Under the pieces are notes generated by a model that worked only from the letters and a program-made list of their open reading frames with translations, did not search any database and had not been told where the DNA came from. Shown piece by piece: positions 43,701-52,294 of a stretch of DNA of 64,000 nucleotides. The position numbers and the translations under genes were made by a program. The DNA comes from Aureitalea sp. L0-47 (GTDB lineage: Bacteria; Bacteroidota; Bacteroidia; Flavobacteriales; Flavobacteriaceae): positions 506,610 through 570,609 of the forward strand of contig NZ_JAFMTQ010000001.1 in NCBI RefSeq assembly GCF_026126405.1, read 5' to 3'. Positions within the stretch are counted from its first letter, which is position 1. Each line of letters begins with the position of its first letter.

Positions 43701-44036
43701 ACCTGCCGATTCGGAGATGTCTTTAAATTTAAAATCTCCCTGGTTCAGGAACAGTTTGTTCTTACCCATATTTGCTGTGAGGTAAATATCGGCTAATCCA
43801 TCGTTGTTGATATCACCAATCGCTACTCCACCACCATTATAAAAATTTCGGTATTTGAAGATGTTGAAGTCTTTCTGATTTTCAACAATATTGGAGAACT
43901 TAACCTTTGTTTCTTCGGAAGATAACATGGTAAATAGTGAAGAGCCACTTGCGGTATCCGTATCATCCTTTTCAGAATTACAACTCAGAAAAAGAAGGCA
44001 GCTTATAAATGCAATAGTGTATTTTGAAAGATGCAT
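40692..44036 (-). CDS. CRTAC1-like FG-GAP/ASPIC-UnbV lipoprotein, copy B
   Basis: 1114 residues, leader CLLFLSC (Cys19). Same layout as its neighbours: calcium loops DINNDGLAD, DVNEDGLLD, DYDKDGDLD, DVNGDLYPD, DINNDGNVD, DMDNDGHRD, DLDNDGDLD, DVNGDGNDD, DIDGDGDLD, then the UnbV motif SIRVIWPDDKTSFKTN, and further loops to the end. It is 16 bases downstream of copy A and overlaps copy C by 38 bases. Copies A, B and C differ throughout, so the duplication is old rather than recent. Confidence 0.9.
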   Translation of the reverse strand: MHLSKYTIAFISCLLFLSCNSEKDDTDTASGSSLFTMLSSEETKVKFSNIVENQKDFNIFKYRNFYNGGGVAIGDINNDGLADIYLTANMGKNKLFLNQGDFKFKDISESAGVEGAKPWSTGVVMVDVNEDGLLDIYVSNAGNMEGDNHENDLYINNGDLTFTEKAKEHNLTAGGFTIHSTFFDYDKDGDLDAYILNNSNIPVSSLGYAHQRDLRAQDWEDVPEIFRGKGDMLLRNDDGIFTDVSEEAGIYGSLIGFGLGVLISDVNGDLYPDIYVSNDFYERDYLYINNTDGTFTEDIKNWTSHMGLSAMGADIADINNDGNVDIFITDMLPETEERVKSVMEFEKYNVYKLKQSKDFYQQYIQNTLQLNNGNGTFSEIAYYSGVSATDWSWSGLLFDMDNDGHRDIFVTNGINHDLTDLDFMDFLANEIIQKMALTGKKEAVDSIIAKMPVVPIPNYAYRNNGDLTFTNEAENWGLGLPSMSNGAAYGDLDNDGDLDLVVNNVNMESFVYRNNTQETTDNNYIKLRFEGSGKNKFAVGTMVKMYYKDNKVVQELIPSRGFQSSMEYPMTIGLGKEKTIDSIRVIWPDDKTSFKTNVAANQTITFNQTEATGAYTPPSPEGIQPILSEVENNSLQKHKENNYNDFDYEGLIARKLSQEGPALAVGDVNGDGNDDIFLGGAKKQAGALYLHSGNGRLTPTDNPVFEEDRFNEDTAAAFLDIDGDGDLDLMVGSGGNQVDEINNEGIRLYINNGNGKFLKKIVSSTPNTSNISVIAPNDVDDDGDIDVFIGARSIIGIYGMNPYHTYLENKGDGTFENKVKSTFSALNRSGMITDAKWVDLDGDSKNELITVSDWGPPLVYKFINGKMEPWSTNLDEKHGWWNSIYATDIDTDGDQDLILGNEGKNIHYRPSEEEVIKMWVNDFDNNGTIEQIVTQHSEGVDVPLHMKSEIMAQLVSLKKKNLKASEYAKRSIQELFAESTLNNSLVREVNTSATIIAVNEGNGKFKIVELPVQTQLSCVCGIACADVNNDGNLDIIMGGNDYELKPQYSRLDANYGSVLLNDGNMNFEWKNYAESGFAIKEEIKHIQNFKDAAGNTFIVVAINDEKPRVFAINQ

Positions 44037-44052
44037 AGGATCTATCTTTTAT

Positions 44053-47000
44053 TTAGCGATTCTTAAAAAAAACAGGTTGGTCGTTGTTACGGGTCACTAC
44101 CAGGTAATTATGACCTCTGTACTCCATTATTTCGATGTCCCTAGAGGCACCTGGAATGTCGAAATGCAGGTTATTTGCCTCCACAAATCCGCGGTCAGAA
44201 TCATTTAGAATGAGTGTACCATGTGAGCCGTCTAATCTACTTAATTGGGTACTAATTTCAAAATTGTTACCCACTAAAAGCAAGTCATTTAAACCGTTGT
44301 TATCGAAGTCGAAAACCAGTATGTCATTCACACTAGAGATCTGAGCTTTCCTGGGTAAAGGCTTGTGTGTAAAACTCCCATTTCCATCATTTTCAAAGTA
44401 TGCACTTTCGAGTGTAAACACTTTTTTGTGCATTGCTGAAGCGAGCTTCTCCTTCGAAAAAATATCCTCAACAGTTGCTTGTGAAAATTCTTTGTAAGAC
44501 AAGTAGTTTTTATTGATACTGGGTATTTGTTTTACCAATTCGTCTTTTGAAGCTAGCGTGGTTTCTATTCCCTGGTAATAATATGTGATGATAGTTTCAA
44601 TATCACCGTTGTTATCGGCATCCACTCGATACAATTGGACGGGTTCTTCGGCAGAGGCTTTCAATCTTGTGTTTAATCCCCAGTTTCCGGCGATCAGATC
44701 CGTATCACCATCGCCATCCATATCGGCAGCCTTAACTATATTCCAAAATCCATGCGTTTCGTCCAGTCCATTGTTGGCTTGTAATTTCAGAATACCCCCT
44801 TCATTCATAAATATCTGTAGAGGCATCCAGTCCCCGGCTACGATTAAATCTTTGATTCCATCATTATTTACATCTGCCCAGGTTTGAGAATTACAATTAC
44901 CAATCTGAGAAAGCTCGGGAGCAACGGTGTCCGTAACATCAATAAAAGAGCCTTTCCCGTCATTCTGAAGAATGTATTGCGTTGGAGTTTCTCCAAATCC
45001 GCTGGCTACTGTCCCCGATGTTATAACAATATCTTCATCCGAGTCGCCATCGTAGTCCACGGATTCCACTGAGGATGCATTTACTTCAATATTGGCACTC
45101 ATGTTTGTCTTTACTAAAGTTCCATTGTCGTTCCTGTATAACCTTGGAGCCAATGCAGGGCCTGATTTAAATTCATTGCCACCGCTCACAACGAAGAGAT
45201 CCATGTCACTATCCCCGTCTGCATCGAAGAACACCTGGTCGATATCTTCACTCAGGGCATCTTCCTGGAATAATTCTTTCTGAACGGATTCGAAAGTACC
45301 ATCATTCTTCTGTAGAAATAGCTCTGAAGCTTGAAATTTGGCTCCTCCAATGAATATATCTGTCATACCATCATTATTTACATCTGCAACCGAGATATTC
45401 GGACCTTCATTAGAAGAAGTATAGGGGATGAGAGGGTCTCTATTGAACTCAAGCGTGGTATTTTCGTCGTGTACAAATTCGAACAACGGAGATGCGTTTA
45501 CTATAAGGGCTTTTTCCTTTGAGCTAAAATCACGATAGTAGTTGCGTGATGATTCGGTTTGCCCAATGGTGATCATCGTATTGATTTCTGGATTGTAAAT
45601 CTTCTGATACGATCGATCCGGCCAGATCACTATTAAAGAATCTATCTTATTTCTGTTTCCCAGTCCGAAGTGTACTTTATCGGAAACGGCAGATAAATAG
45701 CCTCTGCTGGAATAATTTTCCCGAATTGCTTTAAGCGTATTGCTGTACAATAAGACTTTAGTTCCTATGCCCAAAAGGTTTCCTTTCTTTCCCTGCAGCT
45801 CTATTTGAAGGTAATTCGATTCTGGAAGGCCAGTGGTCTTATTTTCGAGTATGGTTGCTGGTTCATTTATATTATTGATCACCAGGTCCAGGTCTCCATC
45901 GTTGTCGAGGTCGGTGTAAACGGATCCATTACTAAAGGAGGGGCTCATAGAGGCCCATTCAGAAGAAACATCATCGAAATTGGCACCATTATTATTTCTG
46001 AAAAAATAATTGACGGAATGTTTTTGCGGAATTTTCTCTATAAACGCCATATCCTCCTCGGTCATCCCAGCCCCTAAAGATTTCTGTATAGCTTCATTAG
46101 CTATGAAGTTGATGAAATCCATATCATTGGTAGCTCCAGGGATACCATTCGAAATGAACAAGTCGTTATAGCCGTCATTGTCGAAATCGGCAAGAAGGGG
46201 AGACCAGGACCATTCGCTGGCTGCGATACCTGAAAGGAATGCAATTTCCGAGAAACTATTATTACCATTATTTAATTGCAGCGTGTTGTGCATGAATTGA
46301 TGGGAGTATCCGTTCCGGATATAGTTCTGATAAATCTGGTAGTTGAACTCCGTCCCAGATGTTTTATAGGTTTCCAGGTCTTCAGGGAGCATGTCAACGG
46401 AGATGATATCTGTTAACCCATCGTTGTTCACATCTGCGATATCATTCCCCATAGAAAAATGGGTGGTATGTCCAATGGTGTGATCTTTTTTCTGAATGAC
46501 CTCTTCAAAGGTTTTGTCGCCTTTGTTCAGGTACAGGTAATCGTTTTCGAAGAAATCGTTTCCTATGTAAATGTCCGGGTAGCCATCATTATTGAGGTCA
46601 CTTACTGAAATTCCTAATCCGTAGCCGATCTTACTCTGGATTATACCGGCAGATTCGGTTACATCCACATAGATGCCTTCAATATTTTCAAACAGTTTAT
46701 CCCCGGATCGTTCATCAGGTTCGTTCCGAATTTCACCTCGCCCATAGTTTTGATTAGGATTCACGGAGTGGTTCATCAAATAGACATCCAGGTCTCCGTC
46801 AAGGTCGTAATCGAAGAAACTGGCCTGTGTAGAAAATCCTTTGAAATCGAGGCCGTATTCGGCAGACTTTTCTTTAAAAGTAGGAATGCCCTCTTCATCA
46901 GGCCCCATATTTACGAAGAGTAAATTGTGTCCGCTTATGGAGTTGTACTCCCCGAGTTTGCACACGTAAATATCGAGGAATCCGTCCTGGTTTATATCGA

Positions 47001-47349
47001 CAAGGGTTACACCCGTGGTCCAATTCGAAGCATTGTTGATGCCAGCTTGTTTCGTAATATCCTCAAAGGAAAGTTCACCTTTGTTCATATACAGTTTGTC
47101 GGATGTCTGGTTTGCCGTGAAATATAGATCTGTTAGTCCGTCGTTATTAAAATCACCTGCAGCAACACCTGCTCCGTTGTAGTAATAGATATAATTAAGG
47201 ATGTTCAATTCAGGTTTTGAGGTAAGAGAATTCTCGAAATCAATGCCTGTTTGGGGAGCAGTTTTAACGGTGAATCGTTTAACGGATTCGTTTTGGGTAC
47301 AGGAGAAACAACAGTAACAGAACAGCATAACCAGCAATGATCTGAACAT
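44053..47349 (-). CDS. CRTAC1-like FG-GAP/ASPIC-UnbV lipoprotein, copy A
   Basis: 1098 residues from the ATG at 47349, giving the leader MFRSLLVMLFCYCCFSC (Cys17). A frame to 47412 would add 21 polar residues in front and would start inside the promoter-like repeat. Calcium loops include DFNNDGLTD, DINQDGFLD, DYDLDGDLD, DLNNDGYPD, DVNNDGLTD, DFDNDGYND, DLDNDGDLD, DADGDSDMD and DMDGDGDTD. UnbV motif: SLIVIWPDRSYQKIYN. First gene of the transcript that runs through the haloperoxidase-type, SRPBCC, GH97 and GH100-like genes, behind the SusD terminator. Confidence 0.9.
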   Translation of the reverse strand: MFRSLLVMLFCYCCFSCTQNESVKRFTVKTAPQTGIDFENSLTSKPELNILNYIYYYNGAGVAAGDFNNDGLTDLYFTANQTSDKLYMNKGELSFEDITKQAGINNASNWTTGVTLVDINQDGFLDIYVCKLGEYNSISGHNLLFVNMGPDEEGIPTFKEKSAEYGLDFKGFSTQASFFDYDLDGDLDVYLMNHSVNPNQNYGRGEIRNEPDERSGDKLFENIEGIYVDVTESAGIIQSKIGYGLGISVSDLNNDGYPDIYIGNDFFENDYLYLNKGDKTFEEVIQKKDHTIGHTTHFSMGNDIADVNNDGLTDIISVDMLPEDLETYKTSGTEFNYQIYQNYIRNGYSHQFMHNTLQLNNGNNSFSEIAFLSGIAASEWSWSPLLADFDNDGYNDLFISNGIPGATNDMDFINFIANEAIQKSLGAGMTEEDMAFIEKIPQKHSVNYFFRNNNGANFDDVSSEWASMSPSFSNGSVYTDLDNDGDLDLVINNINEPATILENKTTGLPESNYLQIELQGKKGNLLGIGTKVLLYSNTLKAIRENYSSRGYLSAVSDKVHFGLGNRNKIDSLIVIWPDRSYQKIYNPEINTMITIGQTESSRNYYRDFSSKEKALIVNASPLFEFVHDENTTLEFNRDPLIPYTSSNEGPNISVADVNNDGMTDIFIGGAKFQASELFLQKNDGTFESVQKELFQEDALSEDIDQVFFDADGDSDMDLFVVSGGNEFKSGPALAPRLYRNDNGTLVKTNMSANIEVNASSVESVDYDGDSDEDIVITSGTVASGFGETPTQYILQNDGKGSFIDVTDTVAPELSQIGNCNSQTWADVNNDGIKDLIVAGDWMPLQIFMNEGGILKLQANNGLDETHGFWNIVKAADMDGDGDTDLIAGNWGLNTRLKASAEEPVQLYRVDADNNGDIETIITYYYQGIETTLASKDELVKQIPSINKNYLSYKEFSQATVEDIFSKEKLASAMHKKVFTLESAYFENDGNGSFTHKPLPRKAQISSVNDILVFDFDNNGLNDLLLVGNNFEISTQLSRLDGSHGTLILNDSDRGFVEANNLHFDIPGASRDIEIMEYRGHNYLVVTRNNDQPVFFKNR

Positions 47350-47409
47350 CTGTGTTTGTATACAGAATTGAATACTGCTCAGCCTGTTTGTATGTGAGGA
47401 ACTAAAGCT

Positions 47410-47432
47410 CATTTGTATCGTCTACAAATGTA
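47410..47432 (-). promoter_or_regulatory. -7 box inside a palindrome upstream of CRTAC1 copy A
   Basis: CATTTGTA (47410-47417) and TACAAATG (47423-47430) form a perfect 8-base inverted repeat with a 5-base centre. On the minus strand TACATTTG (47432-47425) is a perfect TAnnTTTG box, 76-83 bases before the start codon of copy A. No TTG at the right spacing was found. Best read as a promoter overlapped by an operator. Confidence 0.5.
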
Positions 47433-47461
47433 ATTCAACGAATTGAGTAATACGGTATTAA

Positions 47462-47501
47462 TCAAAAAAGAAAGGCCGACGTTTGATGGTCGGCCTTTCT
47501 T
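47462..47501 (-). terminator. Strong intrinsic terminator after susD
   Basis: AAGAAAGGCCGAC pairs base for base with GTCGGCCTTTCTT (13 pairs, 8-base loop), and six T residues follow on the minus strand. It is 24 bases after the SusD stop codon. Confidence 0.92.
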
Positions 47502-47525
47502 ATATTCATAAACTAAATTTTCGAT

Positions 47526-49073
47526 CTAGTATCCTTCGTTCTGCTCCAGATTTGGGTTAGAAAGAAGGGCTGTTGTTGGAATAGGGTACAAGTTTCTGAA
47601 ATCTGCACCTACAGATTCAGGTAATTTGTAATCCCAATCGCGAGTATACTGTCCAAAGCGAATTAAGTCATTTCTTCTCCAGAACTCGTACCACAGTTCG
47701 CGTCCTCTTTCAGCAAGAAGATCATTTTCAGAAACACTTCCTAGAGTAGAAGTATTACGTAGTCCTCTTAGTTCGTTTACCATGGCTGTTGGATCACCAC
47801 CAAGACGCAACATTGCTTCAGCTTTCATTAGGTGAGCATCAGCATAACGCATAATGATTTGGTGACCAGCAAATGATCCGTTAACCGGGTGATACTTGAT
47901 CAAACGGATACCTTTTTCTTCAGCGTTTCCAGAAATACCTGTAAGTTCCTTGGTGAAACTTAATGGTTGTCCAGAACGATTTGAAAGTGGTCTTCCATCC
48001 ACATCATATTGCTGTCCAATCAGGAATCCATAACCAATACCTAGGTTATCCGGTCCAGCGTTAGACGCATCTGGTACCCAACCTCTACGGTCGTCACCAG
48101 CGTCACCAACGTAGTTGGAATTTGGGTCTCCTTCGAAAGAATCGTAGAATTCAGCCAAAGTAGAGAATCCATTCCATCCACCTCCTGTGTTATCAGGGGC
48201 AACCTGGTTATAGTGTAGACCGTTCCACATTCTGTTACCAACAGATGCAGGTACCCACCAGATAGTTTCTGAATCAGTATCGCTTTTGAAGATATCAAAG
48301 TAGTTGATCGACTCTAGCGCATATCCTTCAGCAGCGATTGCATCAACTGCATCGATAACTCCTTGGTAGTTTGCACTGCCCACATATCTATCTGCGTTCA
48401 AGTATAGCTTAGCTAACATGAAGTTAGCAGCAGCTTTTGAAGCCTTATCATTGGCACCACCAGGTCCGACACTAGGAAGGTTTTGACGTGCTTCGGTTAA
48501 ATCATTAAGGATAAAGTCATATGTTTCCTGAGCGCTAAGTACTCGAGGATCAATTTCAGACCCTTCGTCTACTTCACGGAAAGGTGCTTTACCCCAGAAG
48601 TCCAGGATAAAGAACATACTATATGCTCTTAGGAATTGAGCCTGTGCTTTTTCTTCAGGAGAAGGTGCACTTCGTTGATCGATGATCTGAGTTGCACGGA
48701 ACACATTTTGGTTCAGATTGTTCCAAACGGCTAGCAGGTATTGGTGTGAAGGACTCCAAGAGTGCGTGTGAAGCGTTCTCCAGATTCCATTATCACCCCA
48801 GTCCGTACCGCGTGTTGGTACAAGGGTCTCGTCAGTAGATACTTCATTTAAAGCAAAGAAGTCCGCCTGATTTTCCAATTGTCCTCGCAGGTCATTGTAC
48901 AGCTGGTCCAAAGATGCTCCTACATCTGCTACACCCGCAAATCCTTCATCTGTGTCTTCAAGAATGATCGAGTCTGATTCTTCGAGTTCTAGATCCGTAC
49001 AGGAAACCGCGATGGTTGATAGAAGAGCGATAGCAAAGATCGCCTTCAGATAGTTCAAAAAAGTTTTTTTCAT
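47526..49073 (-). CDS. SusD/RagB-family outer membrane sugar-binding lipoprotein
   Basis: 515 residues from ATG 49073 (leader AIFAIALLSTIAVSC, Cys25); an upstream ATG at 49097 would overlap the SusC stop. Typical SusD features are present: LYNDLRGQLENQADFFALNE, FLRAYSMFFILDFWGKAPFREV (N-terminal TPR bundle), and the C-terminal NDLIRFGQYTRDWDYKLPES with YPIPTTALLSNPNLEQNEGY. It forms the lid of the SusC channel and binds the incoming glycan. Gap to SusC is 10 bases; a strong terminator follows. Confidence 0.94.
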   Translation of the reverse strand: MKKTFLNYLKAIFAIALLSTIAVSCTDLELEESDSIILEDTDEGFAGVADVGASLDQLYNDLRGQLENQADFFALNEVSTDETLVPTRGTDWGDNGIWRTLHTHSWSPSHQYLLAVWNNLNQNVFRATQIIDQRSAPSPEEKAQAQFLRAYSMFFILDFWGKAPFREVDEGSEIDPRVLSAQETYDFILNDLTEARQNLPSVGPGGANDKASKAAANFMLAKLYLNADRYVGSANYQGVIDAVDAIAAEGYALESINYFDIFKSDTDSETIWWVPASVGNRMWNGLHYNQVAPDNTGGGWNGFSTLAEFYDSFEGDPNSNYVGDAGDDRRGWVPDASNAGPDNLGIGYGFLIGQQYDVDGRPLSNRSGQPLSFTKELTGISGNAEEKGIRLIKYHPVNGSFAGHQIIMRYADAHLMKAEAMLRLGGDPTAMVNELRGLRNTSTLGSVSENDLLAERGRELWYEFWRRNDLIRFGQYTRDWDYKLPESVGADFRNLYPIPTTALLSNPNLEQNEGY

Positions 49074-49083
49074 AATCATTTTT

Positions 49084-52000
49084 TTAAAATTTTGCATTAA
49101 GTCCTAAAGTAATTGTTCTAGGCCTTGGGAAAGAGGTATAGTCTATACCAAAGATCGGAACTCCATTAAGAAGGTCTGGTCCTCCAGGTACTACACTCAC
49201 CTCCGGATCAAGTCCAGAATAATCTGTAATCACAAACAGGTTCTGACCTGTTAGCGCTAGGTTTAGGTTGTCAAAGAAAGAGTCTTCATCAAGCGGCCAG
49301 TCATAACCGATTGTAAGGTTCTGCATTCTAACGAAATCACCTTTCTCAAGGAAACGAGTAGAAACATCAGGAGCTGCTAATAAATCTTCTCCAGAAGTCA
49401 AGGTCTCAGCTGTTACGTTTCTCGCACTGTTGAAAGAACCAGCAACAAAGAAGGCATTGGCTGTGTTGTTATACACATAGTGACCGAATTGACCTGCCAG
49501 GAAGGTAGATAACGACCAACGTTTGTAGCTTGCATTAAGAGAGAATCCACCAGTAAGGGTTGGTAAGGCACTCTTGTCAACAAACTTCTGGTTATCCACT
49601 CCACCTTCGTAGATAGGGTTACCCGTGCTATCGTAACCTTCGAATTCTCTTAGAAAATACGAGAATAAAGGTTGTCCGGCTTCAAGTCTCTGGGCAAAAG
49701 CTCCTGTAAGTCCTTGACCACGGATAGTTCCGGCATCGTACGAACCTTCAAGTTCTTCAACCAAGTTATCGTTGTAAGCAACATTAACACTGGCTCCTAA
49801 ATAGAAATCATCTGTTTCAACAAAGTCGTAAGCAAGTGCTACTTCCACACCTTCGTTTACAACTTTCGAATTTGGTAAGTTCAGGAATTGGAAAGGTTGA
49901 ACCGCCGGTTGAGCAGAAAGTACTCTAAACAATAGGTCGGTTGTTTCCTTACGATAAACATCAATACTACCGGAGAATTTGTCGTCATTGAAACCGAAGT
50001 CAAGACCCACAGCGTATTGAAGTGTTTCCTCCCACTTAAGACCTTCTTCCTGGAAGGCAACATCAGCAATACCAGGAATGTTAATGTCACCACCATCGGT
50101 AATAACATCACCGCCTGTGTAACGTTGTCTACGAACAAAGTTTCCGTATCCAACACCATCCTGGTTACCTGTGATACCAACACCTACACGTAACTTAAGA
50201 GTAGAAACATTGTCTCCAATGAAATCTTCGTTATTGATCTTCCACGCAATTGCACCGGAAGGGAAGATACCGTATTGGTTATCTTCACTAAATCTTGAAG
50301 ATCCATCCGCTCTAACTGTAGCAGTGAAAAGGTATTTGTCATTCAGTGTAAGGTTTACACGGCCAAAGAAAGACTGTAGTTCGTCGGTAAAATCGAATGT
50401 ATCTGCAAAAAACGAACGTGTCCTTAAACCATTGAAAATAGGTAGATTATCTGTAGCAACATCGGGCAGAAGACGGTTGATAAAAATTCCGTTTGTATTT
50501 CCTGCATAACCATACTGCTGGTAGCTACCGTCGATTCTTGATTCTAAAAGATTTGCCGTGGCCTCCATGTCGTCAACCATTCTGTTCATGTCGTCAGTAA
50601 AGAATCCAAAAGCCAGGATATCCCTTCCGTTTCTGCGAAAATCCTGGAATGAGTAACCTGCTACGATGTCGAGACTGGTATTTCCGAAGTCTTCTTCGTA
50701 ACGAAGTGTAGCTTCAAGAAGTTTACTCTCAGTATCAAGATCGTTAAGAGAACCTGTTCCGTTTCCGAATGCTCCCTGATCTAAGTTTCTTGCATTTGCC
50801 GAAGCAACTGCCGATCGAGTGGATTCAGATTTGTCAATACCAACATTTACTTTAGCAGAGAATTCATCGGTGAAGCTGTACTCAGCAGAGAAATTACCAA
50901 GGATTCGATCAGTATTACTCAGGTTCTGAGTAAACTCAATAATAGCTGCCGGGCTAATTCCGGAACCAGTATTAAATAGAGGTCTGTCCGGCCATGTTGG
51001 ATTCGCACTAAGTGCTGAACCGATCAAGTCACCTCTAAATCCGGCACTTCCACTAAGAGGAGCCGTCTCATCATTCACGCGGGAAATTGTTGCCTGGGCA
51101 CTCAATTTCAGTTTGTCATTTAAAAGTCTTTGGTTGATATTCAGACGACCTGTGATTCTTTCGAGAGAAGAGTTCTGGAGGATTCCAAAATTCTTTCCGT
51201 AACCAAATGTCGCACGAATGTTACCGCCCTTATAACTTTGTGAATAAGACAGGTTGTTATTCGTAGACATTGCGGTTCTGAATATCTCATCCTGCCAGTC
51301 TGTGCTGCTACGAAAGTTTCTCTCTGCTACTGGAAATCCAAGCCTTTCGGTTTCAGAAAGGAATTCTTCAGCAGTTAACAAATCGTAAGTTTTTCGTACT
51401 TGAGACATACTTACGCTGGAACTCCAGTCCCAGCTTCCACCAGTTGAACCTCTTCCGGTTTTGGTAGTAATGATAACAACACCATTTGCTCCACGAGATC
51501 CGTAGATCGCTGTTGCAGAAGCATCCTTAAGAATACTGATGCTTTCAATATCGTTCGGGTTAAGGAAGGCAAGCGGGTTTTTCGTTCCTGAAGTACCAAA
51601 ACCGACGTTTCCTCCTTCGGCGACTGTATTCTCACCTGAAAGTGGAACACCGTCAATCACGAAAAGTGGATTGTTATTCGATCTTACCGAGTTAGCACCA
51701 CGAATACGGATATCAATTCCCGCACCAGGTTCACCACTGCTCTGGGAGATCTGAACACCCGCGGTCTTACCTTGGATTAATTGTTCCGGAGATGTGATAA
51801 CACCCTGGTTAAATTCTTCAGCGGTTACAGCGGTTACAGCACCCGTCGCATCTTTAACTGTAGTAGTACCATATCCAATTACAACAACTTCACTTAATGC
51901 CTCAATATCTTCCTGCATGGTTACATTAACAGTGGATTGCCCGTTAACGGCAACTTCCTGAGTTGTGTAGCCAATATAGCTAAATACGAGTGTTGCGTTT

Positions 52001-52203
52001 GAGTCTACATCCTCAATGGTATAATTACCATCAAAGTCAGACTGTGCTCCATTGGAGGTACCTTTCACAATAATATTTACCCCAGGGACAGGACCATTTG
52101 CGTCGGATACTGTTCCACTAACGGTATTTTGTGCAAAGGCCGATCCTCCTAATAATAGGAGAACAGGGAGCAACAAGAGTTTAGTTAGTAGTTTGTTTTT
52201 CAT
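49084..52203 (-). CDS. SusC/RagA-family TonB-linked outer membrane transporter
   Basis: 1039 residues. Signal peptide ending GGSAFAQ, then a carboxypeptidase-regulatory-like domain (NTVSGTVSDANGPVPGVN, about 25-105), plug domain (about 115-230, with VVVIGYG and GVQISQ...RIRGANSVRSNNNPLFVIDG) and a 22-strand barrel with C-terminal Phe. No N-terminal STN domain, so no direct FecIR-type signalling. Imports oligosaccharides with SusD using TonB energy. The SusCD pair is a unit of its own, ended by a strong terminator, so it can be made at higher level than the genes after it. Substrate inferred from the enzymes as a small alpha-glucoside or beta-fructoside. Confidence 0.95.
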   Translation of the reverse strand: MKNKLLTKLLLLPVLLLLGGSAFAQNTVSGTVSDANGPVPGVNIIVKGTSNGAQSDFDGNYTIEDVDSNATLVFSYIGYTTQEVAVNGQSTVNVTMQEDIEALSEVVVIGYGTTTVKDATGAVTAVTAEEFNQGVITSPEQLIQGKTAGVQISQSSGEPGAGIDIRIRGANSVRSNNNPLFVIDGVPLSGENTVAEGGNVGFGTSGTKNPLAFLNPNDIESISILKDASATAIYGSRGANGVVIITTKTGRGSTGGSWDWSSSVSMSQVRKTYDLLTAEEFLSETERLGFPVAERNFRSSTDWQDEIFRTAMSTNNNLSYSQSYKGGNIRATFGYGKNFGILQNSSLERITGRLNINQRLLNDKLKLSAQATISRVNDETAPLSGSAGFRGDLIGSALSANPTWPDRPLFNTGSGISPAAIIEFTQNLSNTDRILGNFSAEYSFTDEFSAKVNVGIDKSESTRSAVASANARNLDQGAFGNGTGSLNDLDTESKLLEATLRYEEDFGNTSLDIVAGYSFQDFRRNGRDILAFGFFTDDMNRMVDDMEATANLLESRIDGSYQQYGYAGNTNGIFINRLLPDVATDNLPIFNGLRTRSFFADTFDFTDELQSFFGRVNLTLNDKYLFTATVRADGSSRFSEDNQYGIFPSGAIAWKINNEDFIGDNVSTLKLRVGVGITGNQDGVGYGNFVRRQRYTGGDVITDGGDINIPGIADVAFQEEGLKWEETLQYAVGLDFGFNDDKFSGSIDVYRKETTDLLFRVLSAQPAVQPFQFLNLPNSKVVNEGVEVALAYDFVETDDFYLGASVNVAYNDNLVEELEGSYDAGTIRGQGLTGAFAQRLEAGQPLFSYFLREFEGYDSTGNPIYEGGVDNQKFVDKSALPTLTGGFSLNASYKRWSLSTFLAGQFGHYVYNNTANAFFVAGSFNSARNVTAETLTSGEDLLAAPDVSTRFLEKGDFVRMQNLTIGYDWPLDEDSFFDNLNLALTGQNLFVITDYSGLDPEVSVVPGGPDLLNGVPIFGIDYTSFPRPRTITLGLNAKF

Positions 52204-52294
52204 ATAGTTCCTAGTTTAAAGTTAATTTTCAAATGTTAATTTAATGATATAAAAAGGTATCACCCAAATATTGGGCGAATATAGTTATTCTTAC

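Noticed and set aside
37487-47349. Recent triplication or DNA repeats in the CRTAC1 genes
   Set aside because: Similarity is limited to calcium loops and general layout; the protein sequences differ throughout, so there is no recent duplication.
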